A DNA stretch of 64,000 nucleotides from Alphaproteobacteria bacterium. Lineage in GTDB: Bacteria > Pseudomonadota > Alphaproteobacteria > Micavibrionales > Micavibrionaceae. Both the position numbers and the translations under genes were made by a program. Shown piece by piece: positions 34,834-43,974 of this stretch (positions within the stretch are counted from its first letter, which is position 1; each line of letters opens with the position of its first letter). The notes under the pieces are model-generated. The model saw nothing but the letters and a program-made list of their open reading frames with translations. It did not search any database and was not told where the DNA came from. The stretch covers positions 248,001-312,000 of the forward strand of contig JANQRF010000002.1 of assembly GCA_028289285.1 (NCBI GenBank), in the 5' to 3' direction.

Positions 34834-35669
34834 GTTTAAAACCCTCCAAAGGCAAGGCTTTAGATAAAAAGAAAGACGATCAAAACGAAAGTGATGCTGC
34901 CGCTATTGGCACAGGCGGTATCATGGTCAGGCGGCGTTACGACCGCCGCGCCGGCGATCCTCCGGGGCCAAGCATCTGGCTGATTTCCTTTACAGATGTC
35001 ATGGCCCTGATGCTGACCTTTTTTGTATTGCTCTTTGCCATGTCCAATCCAAAGCAGGAAGACTGGGAAGATTTTACCGATACGCTCCAGAATAATTTCA
35101 ATAAATATTACGGCCAGCCGCTCAATCGCGGCATACAGGATGCAATCAGTATTGAAAAGGTCGATTTCAGCCGTGCGCTCGATTTGTCTTATTTAAAAAC
35201 CCTGATTGTGTCTTTAACAAAGCAGGAAGAAAGCCTGAAAGATATTGAGCTCTATCCACAACCCGGACGGTTGATTGTCTCCCTGCCGGAAGATTTACTT
35301 TTTGAACCGGGCAGCGATGCGCTTGGAGACGGCTCTACAAGAGCGCTCTTTACGCTGGCGGAAATGCTTGGACGGATTAAGAACCGGGTGGAAATTGTCG
35401 GCCATGCCGATCCGCGTCCGGTGCGAACGGAGCGTTTTTCTTCAAACTGGGATTTATCTTTTGCCCGCGCGGCGCAGGTTTCCGCGGCACTGGCCCGTTA
35501 CGGCTATACCCGCCCCGTGCGTGTGCGCGCGCAGGCGTCCGGGCGCTATGGCGATTTAGCCGATAAACTGCCTGAAGCAGAGCGCCTCAGCCTGTCCCGG
35601 CGTGTGGATATCATCATTATGGAAGATGATGGAAAACGGTTGAAATTTTTTGATCTTTCAATGCCTTGA
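34830..35669 (+). CDS. motB: Flagellar stator protein MotB
   Basis: 279 residues. A basic N-terminus precedes the transmembrane helix SFTDVMALMLTFFVLLFAMS, with the ion-binding Asp. The peptidoglycan-binding OmpA domain (about 145-270) contains VEIVGHADPRPV and SFARAAQVSAALARYG. MotA is encoded far upstream. It overlaps the MotB-like gene by four bases. Confidence 0.93.
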   Translation: MSLKPSKGKALDKKKDDQNESDAAAIGTGGIMVRRRYDRRAGDPPGPSIWLISFTDVMALMLTFFVLLFAMSNPKQEDWEDFTDTLQNNFNKYYGQPLNRGIQDAISIEKVDFSRALDLSYLKTLIVSLTKQEESLKDIELYPQPGRLIVSLPEDLLFEPGSDALGDGSTRALFTLAEMLGRIKNRVEIVGHADPRPVRTERFSSNWDLSFARAAQVSAALARYGYTRPVRVRAQASGRYGDLADKLPEAERLSLSRRVDIIIMEDDGKRLKFFDLSMP

Positions 35670-35706
35670 CCTTGTGAGCACGTGTCCTCTGTGGCACGGT
35701 TAAGCT

Positions 35707-38694
35707 ATGCGCTTTATCTGTCTTATCAGCTTTATGACAGGTCTTTTTTTAATGGCTGCTCCTGCACTTGCGCAAGAGCAGGTCAAAGTGCGTGCGGGGG
35801 TACATTCTGACTATAACCGGATTGTATTCGACTGGCCCGGGGCACCGGCCTATGAGATTGCACAGGACGGACAAATTTTAACACTGCGCTTTGAAGCGCC
35901 TGCGCAAGTCGATTTAAGTAGTTTGCAGGGTCAGTCCCTTTCAAATGTCACCGATGTGAAACAGGTGAGCGGTGAAACAGATAATCTATCTGTGACGATG
36001 CGCCTAGCCCCCCAAGCCCGTGTGCGGGATTTTAAAATCGGCAGCCGGATTATCGTCGATATTTATGGCGGAGATGCTTTTGAGCTTTCACAAGTTGCAA
36101 GTGCGCCTGCACAGGAACCCGAAATAGTTCAAACTGAAACAGCTCAGGAAGAAACAGTTCCTGAAATTGCTCAGGAAGCAGTACAAGAACAAACCGAAAC
36201 AACTGAGGAAACCGCGCAGGCGGATGAGCTTGAAGATGTAGAATCTGTCCCGCTGGAACCGGTTCCATTAGATGCACATGTCATCACCATTACCTCGACG
36301 CGTAACGTCGGCATGGCGGTCTTTGAGCGGGGACCTTATTTCTGGATTGTCATTGACGACCCGGACCTGACGGTTGATCCGCAAGCGGCGGGCCCGCGCA
36401 AAGATTTGTTTGAGACACCGCTTCGTCAGCCGGTGCAGGGCGGCGTTGCCTATCGCTATCCCTTACCGCAAGGCGCGAAAGTGTATAGCGAAGGCGGCGG
36501 ATTGCTCTGGCGCGTGGTGGTTACGCCCAATGAGCGCGAGGTAAAGGGGTTTGTTCCGAGACGCGAAATTGATGAAGCAAGCCTCTATCGCGGTGGCAGC
36601 CTGATATTGCCGATGAACAGTATCGGTAAGGTGCTGCGTATCCCGGACCCGGATTATATGGATCAGATTGTCGCCATCAGCGCATTGGAATCAGCCATCC
36701 ATCCGCAAGGCGTGTATGAATATCCGGAGCTTATTACGCTTCCCACAGCTGTCGGCGCCGCTTTTGTACCGCTTGCAGATAATTTATCCGTTGTGCGCAT
36801 ACAAGAAGGGATGAGTATTCAACGTCCGGGCGGGCTGGTGCTCTCTCGTGATCGGGATGTGCGCGCGATTGAACTGCGCGAACAAACAGCTTCTGCGGAT
36901 GGCGATGCGCTTGGGCCTCCGCCATCTGCTGATGCGCCTTCCATTGATACAAGTCCGCGTATTTACAGGTTTAAAAGCTGGGAAATGGGCGGCTTGAAAG
37001 CTTTGGAAGAAAACAAAACCATTCTCATGTCCGGCATTCCAACCAAAGACCGGGATGAGCAGGTGGAAGATCTTTTGACGCTTGCCAAACTATCTTTATC
37101 AAATGATCGGTCTTACGAAGCTTTAGGCTATTTGCGTGTTGCAGCAGATACCTATCCGCTTATTGAAGATAATCCTGAATATAAAGCTTTGCGCGGCGCG
37201 GCTAATGCACTGGCCGGGCGCTTTGAAGAGGCTATTGAAGACCTTGTCGAAGAGACGCTCAATCCTTATGGCGAAATCGGGTACTGGAAAAGTTTTACGC
37301 TTGCAGGGCTTGAAGACTGGCGGCAGGCGGCAAGCGTTCTCCCGGCATCTTTTAATACGCTTTTGGATTACCCGGATCATATTAAACGCCATGTCGGTTT
37401 GTATTTAGCCGAAGTTGCGTTACGAAACGGTGATACGGGTACGGCGCAGGGTTTGCTTGGGGCGTTTGAGCCGGAAGCCAAAGAGATGTCTCCTGAAGAT
37501 CTCGCCGCCTGGGAATACCTGATGGGAGAAGCATTGCACCAGCTGGATGATACGGATGGCGCTAAGAAATACTGGGAAGAGTTGATTGCCGGGCCGGATG
37601 ATCTGTATCGGGCGAAAGCAGGTCTTAGTTTGACGCGTCTTCAGTTGGAAGAAAATGAAATCAAGCCCGAAGAGGCGATCGACCGTTTGGAGGGATTGCG
37701 TTATGCCTGGCGCGGGGATGAGCTTGAAACGCTGATCAATTATCGTCTTGGGCAGATTTACCTGGAAAACCAAAACTATACAAAAGGGCTGGGTGTTTTG
37801 CGCAATGCTGTCAGTCTTGCGCCCGGCTCTCCAATGAGTAAGGAAGTCGCCGACTTCATGACCAAGCATTACCGCGATCTGTTTTTAACGGATGAACTGG
37901 ATAAAGTGTCACCACTAGATGCCGTGACAATTTACGAGGAGTTCAAGGAGCTCACACCGGCAGGAGAAGAGGGCGATCAATTCGTTCAGCGTCTGGCAGA
38001 ACGCCTTGTTGAAGCCGATCTTTTGGAGCGCGCCGCTGCTCTGCTTGACCATCAATCCACTCATCGCCTTTCCGGTGCGGATAAAGTTAATGTCTCTATC
38101 CGGCTTGCCGCGATCCGGCTTTTAGATGGAAAGCCAACAGGGGCTTTACGCGCATTGGATGTTGCCGAAGAAGAATTGAAGACACTGCCGGAGCAAGAGC
38201 AGGCGGCGCTGCGTGAAGAGCGCACGCGCGATATGATGCTTTTGCGTGCGCGCGCCTTATCCAAGATGAACAAAGTGGAAGAGGCGATCGCGCTGCTTGA
38301 TGATATGCGCCGGGATACGGTTGTCAGCCGTCTTATCGCTGATGTCACCTGGGCGAACGGGCGCTGGGATGAAGCAGCCGATGCGTTTCAGGATCTCATT
38401 CTGGCCGAAGATATTTCTCTTACACGTCCGCTCACGGCCTATCAAACCGATCTTATTCTCAACCGTGCGATTGCGCTTAACCTGTCAGGCAATCGGGTGG
38501 CGCTGGCGAATTTGCGTGAACGGTTTGGTGATTCCATGAAGCAGACGGAAAAGTCACAGCTCTTTGATGTGGTCACGCGCCCGCGTCAGCTTGGCCTGAT
38601 TGGCAGCCGCGAGAGTGTAAGCTCTCTTATTTCTGAGGTTGATCTGTTCCAAGACTTCCTTGAAACCTACCGTACCATGCAAGAAGGCGGGTAA
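35707..38694 (+). CDS. Large periplasmic TPR protein
   Basis: 995 residues. Signal peptide (MRFICLISFMTGLFLMAAPALA), AMIN-like beta domain (about 25-115: RIVFDWPGAPAYEIAQDGQI), a Glu/Thr/Gln-rich linker (about 125-190), a second beta domain (about 190-360), then many TPR/Sel1-like helical repeats from about 430 to the end. It is 37 bases after motB, so probably part of the motor operon; a periplasmic scaffold around the motor is inference. No enzyme motif was seen. Confidence 0.8.
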   Translation: MRFICLISFMTGLFLMAAPALAQEQVKVRAGVHSDYNRIVFDWPGAPAYEIAQDGQILTLRFEAPAQVDLSSLQGQSLSNVTDVKQVSGETDNLSVTMRLAPQARVRDFKIGSRIIVDIYGGDAFELSQVASAPAQEPEIVQTETAQEETVPEIAQEAVQEQTETTEETAQADELEDVESVPLEPVPLDAHVITITSTRNVGMAVFERGPYFWIVIDDPDLTVDPQAAGPRKDLFETPLRQPVQGGVAYRYPLPQGAKVYSEGGGLLWRVVVTPNEREVKGFVPRREIDEASLYRGGSLILPMNSIGKVLRIPDPDYMDQIVAISALESAIHPQGVYEYPELITLPTAVGAAFVPLADNLSVVRIQEGMSIQRPGGLVLSRDRDVRAIELREQTASADGDALGPPPSADAPSIDTSPRIYRFKSWEMGGLKALEENKTILMSGIPTKDRDEQVEDLLTLAKLSLSNDRSYEALGYLRVAADTYPLIEDNPEYKALRGAANALAGRFEEAIEDLVEETLNPYGEIGYWKSFTLAGLEDWRQAASVLPASFNTLLDYPDHIKRHVGLYLAEVALRNGDTGTAQGLLGAFEPEAKEMSPEDLAAWEYLMGEALHQLDDTDGAKKYWEELIAGPDDLYRAKAGLSLTRLQLEENEIKPEEAIDRLEGLRYAWRGDELETLINYRLGQIYLENQNYTKGLGVLRNAVSLAPGSPMSKEVADFMTKHYRDLFLTDELDKVSPLDAVTIYEEFKELTPAGEEGDQFVQRLAERLVEADLLERAAALLDHQSTHRLSGADKVNVSIRLAAIRLLDGKPTGALRALDVAEEELKTLPEQEQAALREERTRDMMLLRARALSKMNKVEEAIALLDDMRRDTVVSRLIADVTWANGRWDEAADAFQDLILAEDISLTRPLTAYQTDLILNRAIALNLSGNRVALANLRERFGDSMKQTEKSQLFDVVTRPRQLGLIGSRESVSSLISEVDLFQDFLETYRTMQEGG

Positions 38695-38719
38695 AAAAAC
38701 TCCGCATATAAATGCGGAG
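38693..38719 (-). terminator. amtB terminator overlapping the TPR gene stop
   Basis: Read leftwards: CTCCGCAT, loop TTAT, ATGCGGAG, then seven T. It terminates amtB 31 bases after its stop codon. The T run overlaps the TAA of the convergent TPR gene. Confidence 0.85.
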
Positions 38720-38749
38720 GTTAGCAGTACTCAAGAGGAGTGATGTTTT

Positions 38750-39973
38750 TTATGATCCGTATTCGAGATTGTGGGCGCGCACGCCGAGTTCGGACAGGTC
38801 GCCGCCAATATCTTCTTCAGACCAGTGCAGGCGGATACTGACGACGGCTTTCATCGCCATCCAGATCGCCAGACTTATGCTTCCGACAAAAGCCCCGATC
38901 GCAAGGATACCAATACCCTGCGTCAGAAAATCTGCTTCATGGTTGGAGAGCGGGACAACAAGCGTACCCCAGATCCCTGCAGCCAAATGGACCGGGACCG
39001 CGCCAACCACATCATCAATCTTGAATTTTTCAAGCGCATAGCTTGCGCCCATCATCACAAGGGCGCCCGTCGCACCGACAATAATCGCAAGGCCGACAGA
39101 CGGGGCCAGCGGTTCGGCTGTAATCGCGACAAGTCCGCCCAGTGCGCCGTTCAGCATCATCGGGATGTCGACACGCTTATCCATGATTTTGTAATAGAGT
39201 AAAACCGTGATCACACCGGCCGCAGCGGCTGTGTTTGTGTTGGCCAGAATTTTACCGACCGCGGCGGCGTCTTCGACGCTGGCAATTGCAAGCTGCGATC
39301 CGCCGTTAAAGCCGAACCAGCCAAACCAGAGAATAAAAGTTCCAAGCGTGCACATTGGCAGGGAAGAGTTCGCCAGGCTTTTGGATTTACCCTTATCGGT
39401 AAAACGTCCGCGCCGCGCTCCGAGAATAATCGCACCGGTGAGCGCCGCCCAGCCGCCAACGGAATGGACAATGGTGGAACCAGCAAAATCGCTAAAGCCC
39501 ATCTCTGACAGCCAGCCGCCGCCCCATGTCCAGGCGCCGGTGATCGGATAAATCAGCCCGGTGAGCAGAGCGACAAAGACGAGAAAGGGCCAGATCTTGA
39601 TTCGCTCCGCTAGCGCGCCGGACACAATTGACGCAGCCGTTGCCACAAACACCATCTGGAAAAACCAGTCGGCGGAGGCGGCATGGCCTGCGCTGAAATC
39701 ACCGCTAAGCGCGGCGCTGTCATCGGCTGTCCAGGGCATCGGCGTGCCCATCAGCCCGCCATCCACATCCATATACATCAGGTTATACCCGATCAGCAGG
39801 AACATAATCCCGGCAATCGCATAGAGCCCCATATTCTTGACCAGGATCACCCCGACCGATTTGCTGCGCACCGTCCCGGCTTCGAGCATTGCAAAACCCG
39901 CCGCCATGAACATGACCAATATCCCGCAAAAGAGCAGGAAGAATGTATTTAATATGAAAGCCATTTCCGTCAT
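38750..39973 (-). CDS. amtB: Ammonium transporter AmtB
   Basis: 407 residues from the ATG at 39973, supported by AGAGGGG eight bases upstream. About eleven transmembrane segments; the conserved GALAERIKIWPFLVFV, STIVHSVGGWAALTGA and GALGGLVAITA signatures are present. The N-terminus FLLFCGILVMFMAAGFAMLE is typical. No glnK is adjacent. It has no visible sigma-54 element upstream. Confidence 0.95.
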   Translation of the reverse strand: MTEMAFILNTFFLLFCGILVMFMAAGFAMLEAGTVRSKSVGVILVKNMGLYAIAGIMFLLIGYNLMYMDVDGGLMGTPMPWTADDSAALSGDFSAGHAASADWFFQMVFVATAASIVSGALAERIKIWPFLVFVALLTGLIYPITGAWTWGGGWLSEMGFSDFAGSTIVHSVGGWAALTGAIILGARRGRFTDKGKSKSLANSSLPMCTLGTFILWFGWFGFNGGSQLAIASVEDAAAVGKILANTNTAAAAGVITVLLYYKIMDKRVDIPMMLNGALGGLVAITAEPLAPSVGLAIIVGATGALVMMGASYALEKFKIDDVVGAVPVHLAAGIWGTLVVPLSNHEADFLTQGIGILAIGAFVGSISLAIWMAMKAVVSIRLHWSEEDIGGDLSELGVRAHNLEYGS

Positions 39974-40066
39974 CTGATAAACCCCTCTATTGTGATGAAA
40001 GATAGATATGCAAAAAATGCATGATATATATGCAATAATGTAATTCGAGGTCATGAGTCAATGTTT

Positions 40067-40090
40067 ATTTTTTGCGCGGCAGCAAAAAAT
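40067..40090. repeat. 9-bp AT-rich inverted repeat upstream of amtB
   Basis: ATTTTTTGC-GCGGCA-GCAAAAAAT, nine-base arms. It may be a weak bidirectional terminator or a structural element; no binding protein is known. Confidence 0.4.
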
Positions 40091-40159
40091 GTGGACTAAC
40101 TTATTTTTGGCAAGTGAACCAACATTTTTGCTAACCAATTGTTTTTAAATACTAAAAAA

Positions 40160-40174
40160 GTGGACTAAGTCCAC
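40160..40174. promoter_or_regulatory. Palindrome GTGGACT-A-AGTCCAC with upstream half-site
   Basis: Perfect 15-bp palindrome. The same half (TGTGGACTAA) recurs at 40090-40099, about 70 bases away, hinting at an operator pair upstream of amtB or of the candidate RNA. Confidence 0.4.
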
Positions 40175-40207
40175 ATAGTTTTTTTCTCCACTTATTTGTT
40201 CTCAAAA

Positions 40208-40223
40208 TGTTCCACGTGGAACA
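40208..40223. promoter_or_regulatory. parS-like palindrome
   Basis: TGTTCCACGTGGAACA, an exact member of the ParB-binding parS family; with flanks it is a 20-bp palindrome (40206-40225). parA/parB are not in the window. parS sites usually lie near the replication origin. Confidence 0.7.
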
Positions 40224-40239
40224 TTCTTTAATTATTTTG

Positions 40240-40245
40240 CATAAT
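40240..40245 (+). promoter_or_regulatory. Extended -10 box upstream of candidate RNA
   Basis: TGCATAAT context (CATAAT at 40240-40245) with a start expected near 40252. A good -35 is lacking; the TG extension may compensate. Confidence 0.35.
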
Positions 40246-40251
40246 TAAGAG

Positions 40252-40380
40252 ATGGGGAGGTTAAGCGCTTCCCTTGGGGTGCGGGTGTTCATGGTCTCTA
40301 TGGAGAGGGCGGTGGTCCTCTTCTCAGGGAGTTAGGTTTTTTGACCCTGCTCTCCAGAGGCTTTAAGGCGCACTTCCGGT
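40252..40380 (+). ncRNA. Candidate structured small RNA
   Basis: About 130 bases without coding potential. The ends pair as GGAGGT/ACTTCC (40256-40261 with 40372-40377) and GCGCTT/AGGCGC (40265-40270 with 40366-40371) around a three-base bulge. An inner arm UGGAGAG/CUCUCCA (40301-40307 with 40350-40356) and CAGGG/CCCTG (40325-40329 with 40345-40349) follow. A long closing stem with an inner bubble is reminiscent of 6S RNA, but I do not recognise its conserved sequences, and no terminator follows. Not SRP RNA or RNase P by sequence. Confidence 0.4.
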
Positions 40381-40445
40381 GTTTAAGAATATTATCCTAT
40401 CACAATTTCAGAAAAAAAGAAAAAATTTTTATATTCATGCCTGCA

Positions 40446-41246
40446 TTAGGTCACGAATTTTTGGAATCTCAAAACTTCAAAATAATCATCCGTTTTGAAC
40501 TGAATGGTCCTGTCACCAATATGTTCTGCACCCGGATACCATGAAAACCGATAGGCATGATAAGGATCAGCGTATCGAATTTTTACATCAAATTTTTGCG
40601 GAAGAGTGACGCGGCATTGCTGTAAATCCTGACGGCTTAAAGAGTCTATGACGCCTTTTCTGATTGCCTGCTGTGCCTGCGCCGGTGAGAGGCTTACCGT
40701 TGAACTGCCCAAACCGTAAGAGATATCCCGCGTGATAATATTTTTATTTAATTTTACGGCCTCTTCGCACGTTTCCCGGTTTCCGGATACAAATGCCACG
40801 GGGACGCCGATGAATTCTGCAGCATAAAGTTCCATGAGTAATTCAGAAGCCGGCTGATCATTAATTGTGATTTCATCTATTTTGAGCGTTATCGTGTGTG
40901 CCAATGGATGATTTTCAGATCCCGCCCGGCAATGCCAGCCGATCAGGCAAATCGCATCAAAGCTGTCATCCAGCTCTTGCAAAACTTCCAGAGGATGCCC
41001 GCTCCAGTCACGAATGATTGTGACATAGTCAGGTAAATCTTTAAGAAGTATATTACGCCCGGTATAATGCCCGTCTCTGACCCAGACTTCGGAAGCTCCT
41101 GCTGCTTTTGCAGCTTCACAGGCAGTTATGACTTCATTTGTGAATATTTCCTGGAACTCGTTGTAATCGGAATGCGTCTTTGTCATTTCATCCCAGCATG
41201 TTGCGCCTGAGATGCCTTCCATATCTGCGCATATATATATCTTCAT
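40446..41246 (-). CDS. M55 D-aminopeptidase (DppA-like)
   Basis: 266 residues. MKIYICADMEGISGATCWDE at the N-terminus with zinc ligands in DMEG, RDGH, GWHC and NHPLAHT is the M55 family. The enzyme removes N-terminal D-amino acids from peptides, for use in nutrition or cell-wall recycling. It stands alone, with cpaF upstream on the same strand at 67 bases. Confidence 0.9.
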   Translation of the reverse strand: MKIYICADMEGISGATCWDEMTKTHSDYNEFQEIFTNEVITACEAAKAAGASEVWVRDGHYTGRNILLKDLPDYVTIIRDWSGHPLEVLQELDDSFDAICLIGWHCRAGSENHPLAHTITLKIDEITINDQPASELLMELYAAEFIGVPVAFVSGNRETCEEAVKLNKNIITRDISYGLGSSTVSLSPAQAQQAIRKGVIDSLSRQDLQQCRVTLPQKFDVKIRYADPYHAYRFSWYPGAEHIGDRTIQFKTDDYFEVLRFQKFVT

Positions 41247-41313
41247 ACCGAAAAAACAGTAAAAAATTATATAGGCAAGAGCAAGGGAAGTTTTTTAATA
41301 CGCCAAGTCTAAA

Positions 41314-42789
41314 TTATTTCCCAATCACTTCCATCAAATCTTCATCAAGATTGAAGTAGCGTGCTTTTTCGAGAATGTGCTCGCTTGCTTCAAAGAAATT
41401 GAAACGACCTGTAAATTTCCCTTTTACATCTTCGCCGGTAATTTCATAGGCCATGAGATCATTGAGCTGGATGTTCCCGTCTTCCATACCGGAGATTTCA
41501 GCAACATTCATCACTTTGCGGGTCCCGTCGCGCAGGCGCTGGACGTGAATGATCACATCCAGGGAGGATTCCATTTGCTGGCGGATAGCCGAGGTTGGAA
41601 TATTCAAATTCGCCATGGCCACCATATTTTCAATGCGAAAGAGCGCATCACGCGGACTATTGGCATGAAGCGTGCTCATGCAGCCATCGTGGCCTGTATT
41701 CATCGCCTGCATCAGGTCAAAGGCTTCGGGGCCGCGCACCTCTCCGACAACAATCCGGTCCGGGCGCATCCGTAAACAGTTACGCACCAGGTCGCGCATG
41801 GAAATATTTCCAACGCCTTCAATGTTAGGCGGACGCGTTTCCAGGCTGACAACCTGCGGCTGTTGTAATTGCAGCTCTGCAGAATCTTCGCAGGTGATAA
41901 TGCGTTCTGTCGGTGAAATATAATGTGCAAGGCAATTCAAAAGCGTTGTTTTTCCACTGCCCGTTCCGCCGGAGACAATGAGATTTACACGGCAGGCCGC
42001 TAAAATCTGTAACAGGGCAGACGCTTTCGCATCGACCGTGCCCAGTTCGCTCATTTTCTCAAGGGTCAGCCGTTCTTTTTTAAATTTCCGGATTGTAATA
42101 GTCGGACCGTTTAGAGCAAGCGGCGGTAAAATGATATTGACCCGCGAGCCGTCTTCCAGCCTTGCATCACAAATTGGCGAGGAGGTATCGACATGCCGGC
42201 CGACATGGTTTGCAATTCTCTGGCAGATATTCAAAAGATGGTTTTCATCCCGGAACTGAACATCCGTTTTTTCGATGTGACCGTTAATCTCGATGAAAAC
42301 TTCATCATATCCATCGACCATGATGTCTGAAATATCATCATTTTCCAAAAGCTCCTGGATGGGGCCAAGGCCCAGAAAATCATCTGTAATGACATGAATA
42401 ACCGCATCTTTTTCTTTAGGCGAAAGATTCATATTTTTATGATCTTCGACCAGTTCAACAAGGCGAACGATTTCTTCATGAATTTCAATCAGGCCTTTAT
42501 TGACAAGCGCGCGGGGATCAAGAATGCCCTGGACTTCTTTGACGATTTCTTCGGCATATTTTTCAATGCGCTCGTGAAAAACATCATTTCCATCCCACCA
42601 TTTCGATGGCATCAGGTGGATCGCATCCGGATCGTTGAGATGGCGGATATAATCTTTTAAATGCGGTGGGACTGTGAAGCCATCAGCATCGTAATTATCT
42701 ATGATATCCTGCAATATGCTCCCGGAAACAGACTCATGCTCTTGTGTGTAATCCGTGTTATTTGAGCTCTTTTTACCGAATGATCCCAT
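41314..42789 (-). CDS. cpaF: CpaF/TadA-type pilus ATPase
   Basis: 491 residues. N-terminal ~120 unconserved, then the ATPase core: Walker A GGTGSGKT (about 272-279), Walker B and His-box region ([33 protein letters not shown]). CpaF powers Tad pilus assembly. No other tad/cpa gene is in the window, so it is an orphan here. An upstream inverted repeat (42807-42835) may be an operator. Confidence 0.93.
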   Translation of the reverse strand: MGSFGKKSSNNTDYTQEHESVSGSILQDIIDNYDADGFTVPPHLKDYIRHLNDPDAIHLMPSKWWDGNDVFHERIEKYAEEIVKEVQGILDPRALVNKGLIEIHEEIVRLVELVEDHKNMNLSPKEKDAVIHVITDDFLGLGPIQELLENDDISDIMVDGYDEVFIEINGHIEKTDVQFRDENHLLNICQRIANHVGRHVDTSSPICDARLEDGSRVNIILPPLALNGPTITIRKFKKERLTLEKMSELGTVDAKASALLQILAACRVNLIVSGGTGSGKTTLLNCLAHYISPTERIITCEDSAELQLQQPQVVSLETRPPNIEGVGNISMRDLVRNCLRMRPDRIVVGEVRGPEAFDLMQAMNTGHDGCMSTLHANSPRDALFRIENMVAMANLNIPTSAIRQQMESSLDVIIHVQRLRDGTRKVMNVAEISGMEDGNIQLNDLMAYEITGEDVKGKFTGRFNFFEASEHILEKARYFNLDEDLMEVIGK

Positions 42790-42806
42790 GAAAACCCCCT
42801 TTTGTG

Positions 42807-42835
42807 TACAACCGTATGATATAATTATGGTTGTA
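42807..42835. promoter_or_regulatory. Inverted repeat upstream of cpaF
   Basis: TACAACC (42807-42813) and GGTTGTA (42829-42835), seven-base arms, 15-base spacer, 18 bases upstream of the cpaF ATG. A further TACAAC lies at about 42850. Possible repressor site. Confidence 0.35.
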
Positions 42836-42917
42836 AAAAGTTAAAAAATATACAACTTTAGAGTGTTTTTATACGTATTTTATAGAACAAAAGTCAGAGG
42901 AGTTGTTTAACAAATCT

Positions 42918-43934
42918 CTAATACGCGCGGTCGATGGTGAAGTCGATGAGAGCGGTGAGGGCGGTTTTGATCTGGGTGTCAGGTGTGGCAGCAAGAGCAG
43001 TACGAGCCTCGTCTCCATAGCGGCGGGCGAGAGCGATAGATGAGTCTAGAGCATTATGTTTTTGAATGAGAATCTGCGCCTGTGCAAGATCTTCTTCTTT
43101 TTGTTGGCGATGACCAAGTGTACGCATCCAAAAAGACTGTTCTTCGGAGTCGGATTTTTCAAGGGCGTAAAGCACGGGCGCCGTCATTTTACCTTCCCGG
43201 AAATCATCGCCGGTGGTTTTGCCAAGCTGTTCTTGGACCGCGCTATAATCCAGAATGTCGTCTGTAATTTGAAACGCCATCCCAAGAGCCTGCCCATAGG
43301 TGCGTAAAGCGGCGCGTATATCGCCAGGCTGACCCGCGATAATCGGGCCGACTTCACAGGCAGCTGCAAACAAGGCGGCTGTTTTCCCTGAAATCACGGA
43401 GAGATAATCATCCAAAGTGGTCTCGAGGTTATTTTGCGTGGAGAGCTGAAGCACTTCACCTTCAGCGATGATGGCCGAGGCATCGGAGAGCGTTTTAAGT
43501 GTCTCAAGTGAGCCGTCCATGACCATCAACTGAAAGGCACGGGAAAAAAGGAAATCACCAACCAGCACGCTGGCTTCATTGCCAAAGATGATATTGGCTG
43601 AGTCCTTCCCGCGGCGCGTATCACTCTCATCAACCACATCATCATGAAGCAATGTAGCGGTATGAATAAATTCGACCGCGCACGCCAAACGATGGGCGCG
43701 GGTCATATCGCCTTCCAAAAGGGCGGCGCAGGCAAGCGTCATAAGCGGGCGGATCCGCTTGCCCCCGGCGGCAATGAGATAGCCGGCAAGTTGCGGGATC
43801 AGGGGAACATCGGATTGCATATGCTCAAGGATCAGCGCATTGACGGCATCCATGTCGTCTTTTAACAGATCGGCAAGATCGTCCAGCGGGCTGATGCCCA
43901 TGCTTTCCTGTGGTTTTGGCTGCACAGATGTCAT
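42918..43934 (-). CDS. ispB: Polyprenyl diphosphate synthase
   Basis: 338 residues. Both aspartate-rich motifs of trans-prenyl synthases are present: LLHDDVVDESDTRRG (about 96-110) and FQITDDILDYS (about 230-240). It elongates isoprenoid chains, probably for the ubiquinone side chain (IspB-like); chain length cannot be read. Divergent from the trmN6-like gene with a 40-base gap. Confidence 0.9.
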   Translation of the reverse strand: MTSVQPKPQESMGISPLDDLADLLKDDMDAVNALILEHMQSDVPLIPQLAGYLIAAGGKRIRPLMTLACAALLEGDMTRAHRLACAVEFIHTATLLHDDVVDESDTRRGKDSANIIFGNEASVLVGDFLFSRAFQLMVMDGSLETLKTLSDASAIIAEGEVLQLSTQNNLETTLDDYLSVISGKTAALFAAACEVGPIIAGQPGDIRAALRTYGQALGMAFQITDDILDYSAVQEQLGKTTGDDFREGKMTAPVLYALEKSDSEEQSFWMRTLGHRQQKEEDLAQAQILIQKHNALDSSIALARRYGDEARTALAATPDTQIKTALTALIDFTIDRAY

Positions 43935-43974
43935 AAGCTGTTTTACGCAAAGACGGATAAAACGGCAACATATT

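Larger units (their letters stand above)
39974..40445. other. Gene-free interval with parS-like site and possible small RNA
   Basis: 472 bases between amtB and the M55 peptidase gene. It contains an AT-rich stretch (39,990-40,250), three palindromes including a parS match, an extended -10 and a highly foldable stretch, all listed separately. No convincing ORF was seen. Confidence 0.7.

Noticed and set aside
35685..35705. TGGCAC element upstream of the large TPR gene
   Set aside because: The distance to the following GC is nine rather than ten bases, so it is not a valid sigma-54 promoter.
40252..40380. Signal recognition particle RNA or RNase P RNA
   Set aside because: The conserved SRP tetraloop region and the RNase P GAGGAAAGTCCG-type segment are absent.
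42907..42921. TTAA-N7-CTAA near the start of the cpaF upstream region
   Set aside because: One mismatch, overlaps the ispB stop, and cpaF has no known CtrA link in this setting; could be chance.
43840..43974. Longer N-terminus of the trmN6-like gene
   Set aside because: The extra residues are antisense to ispB and have no similarity to the family start.
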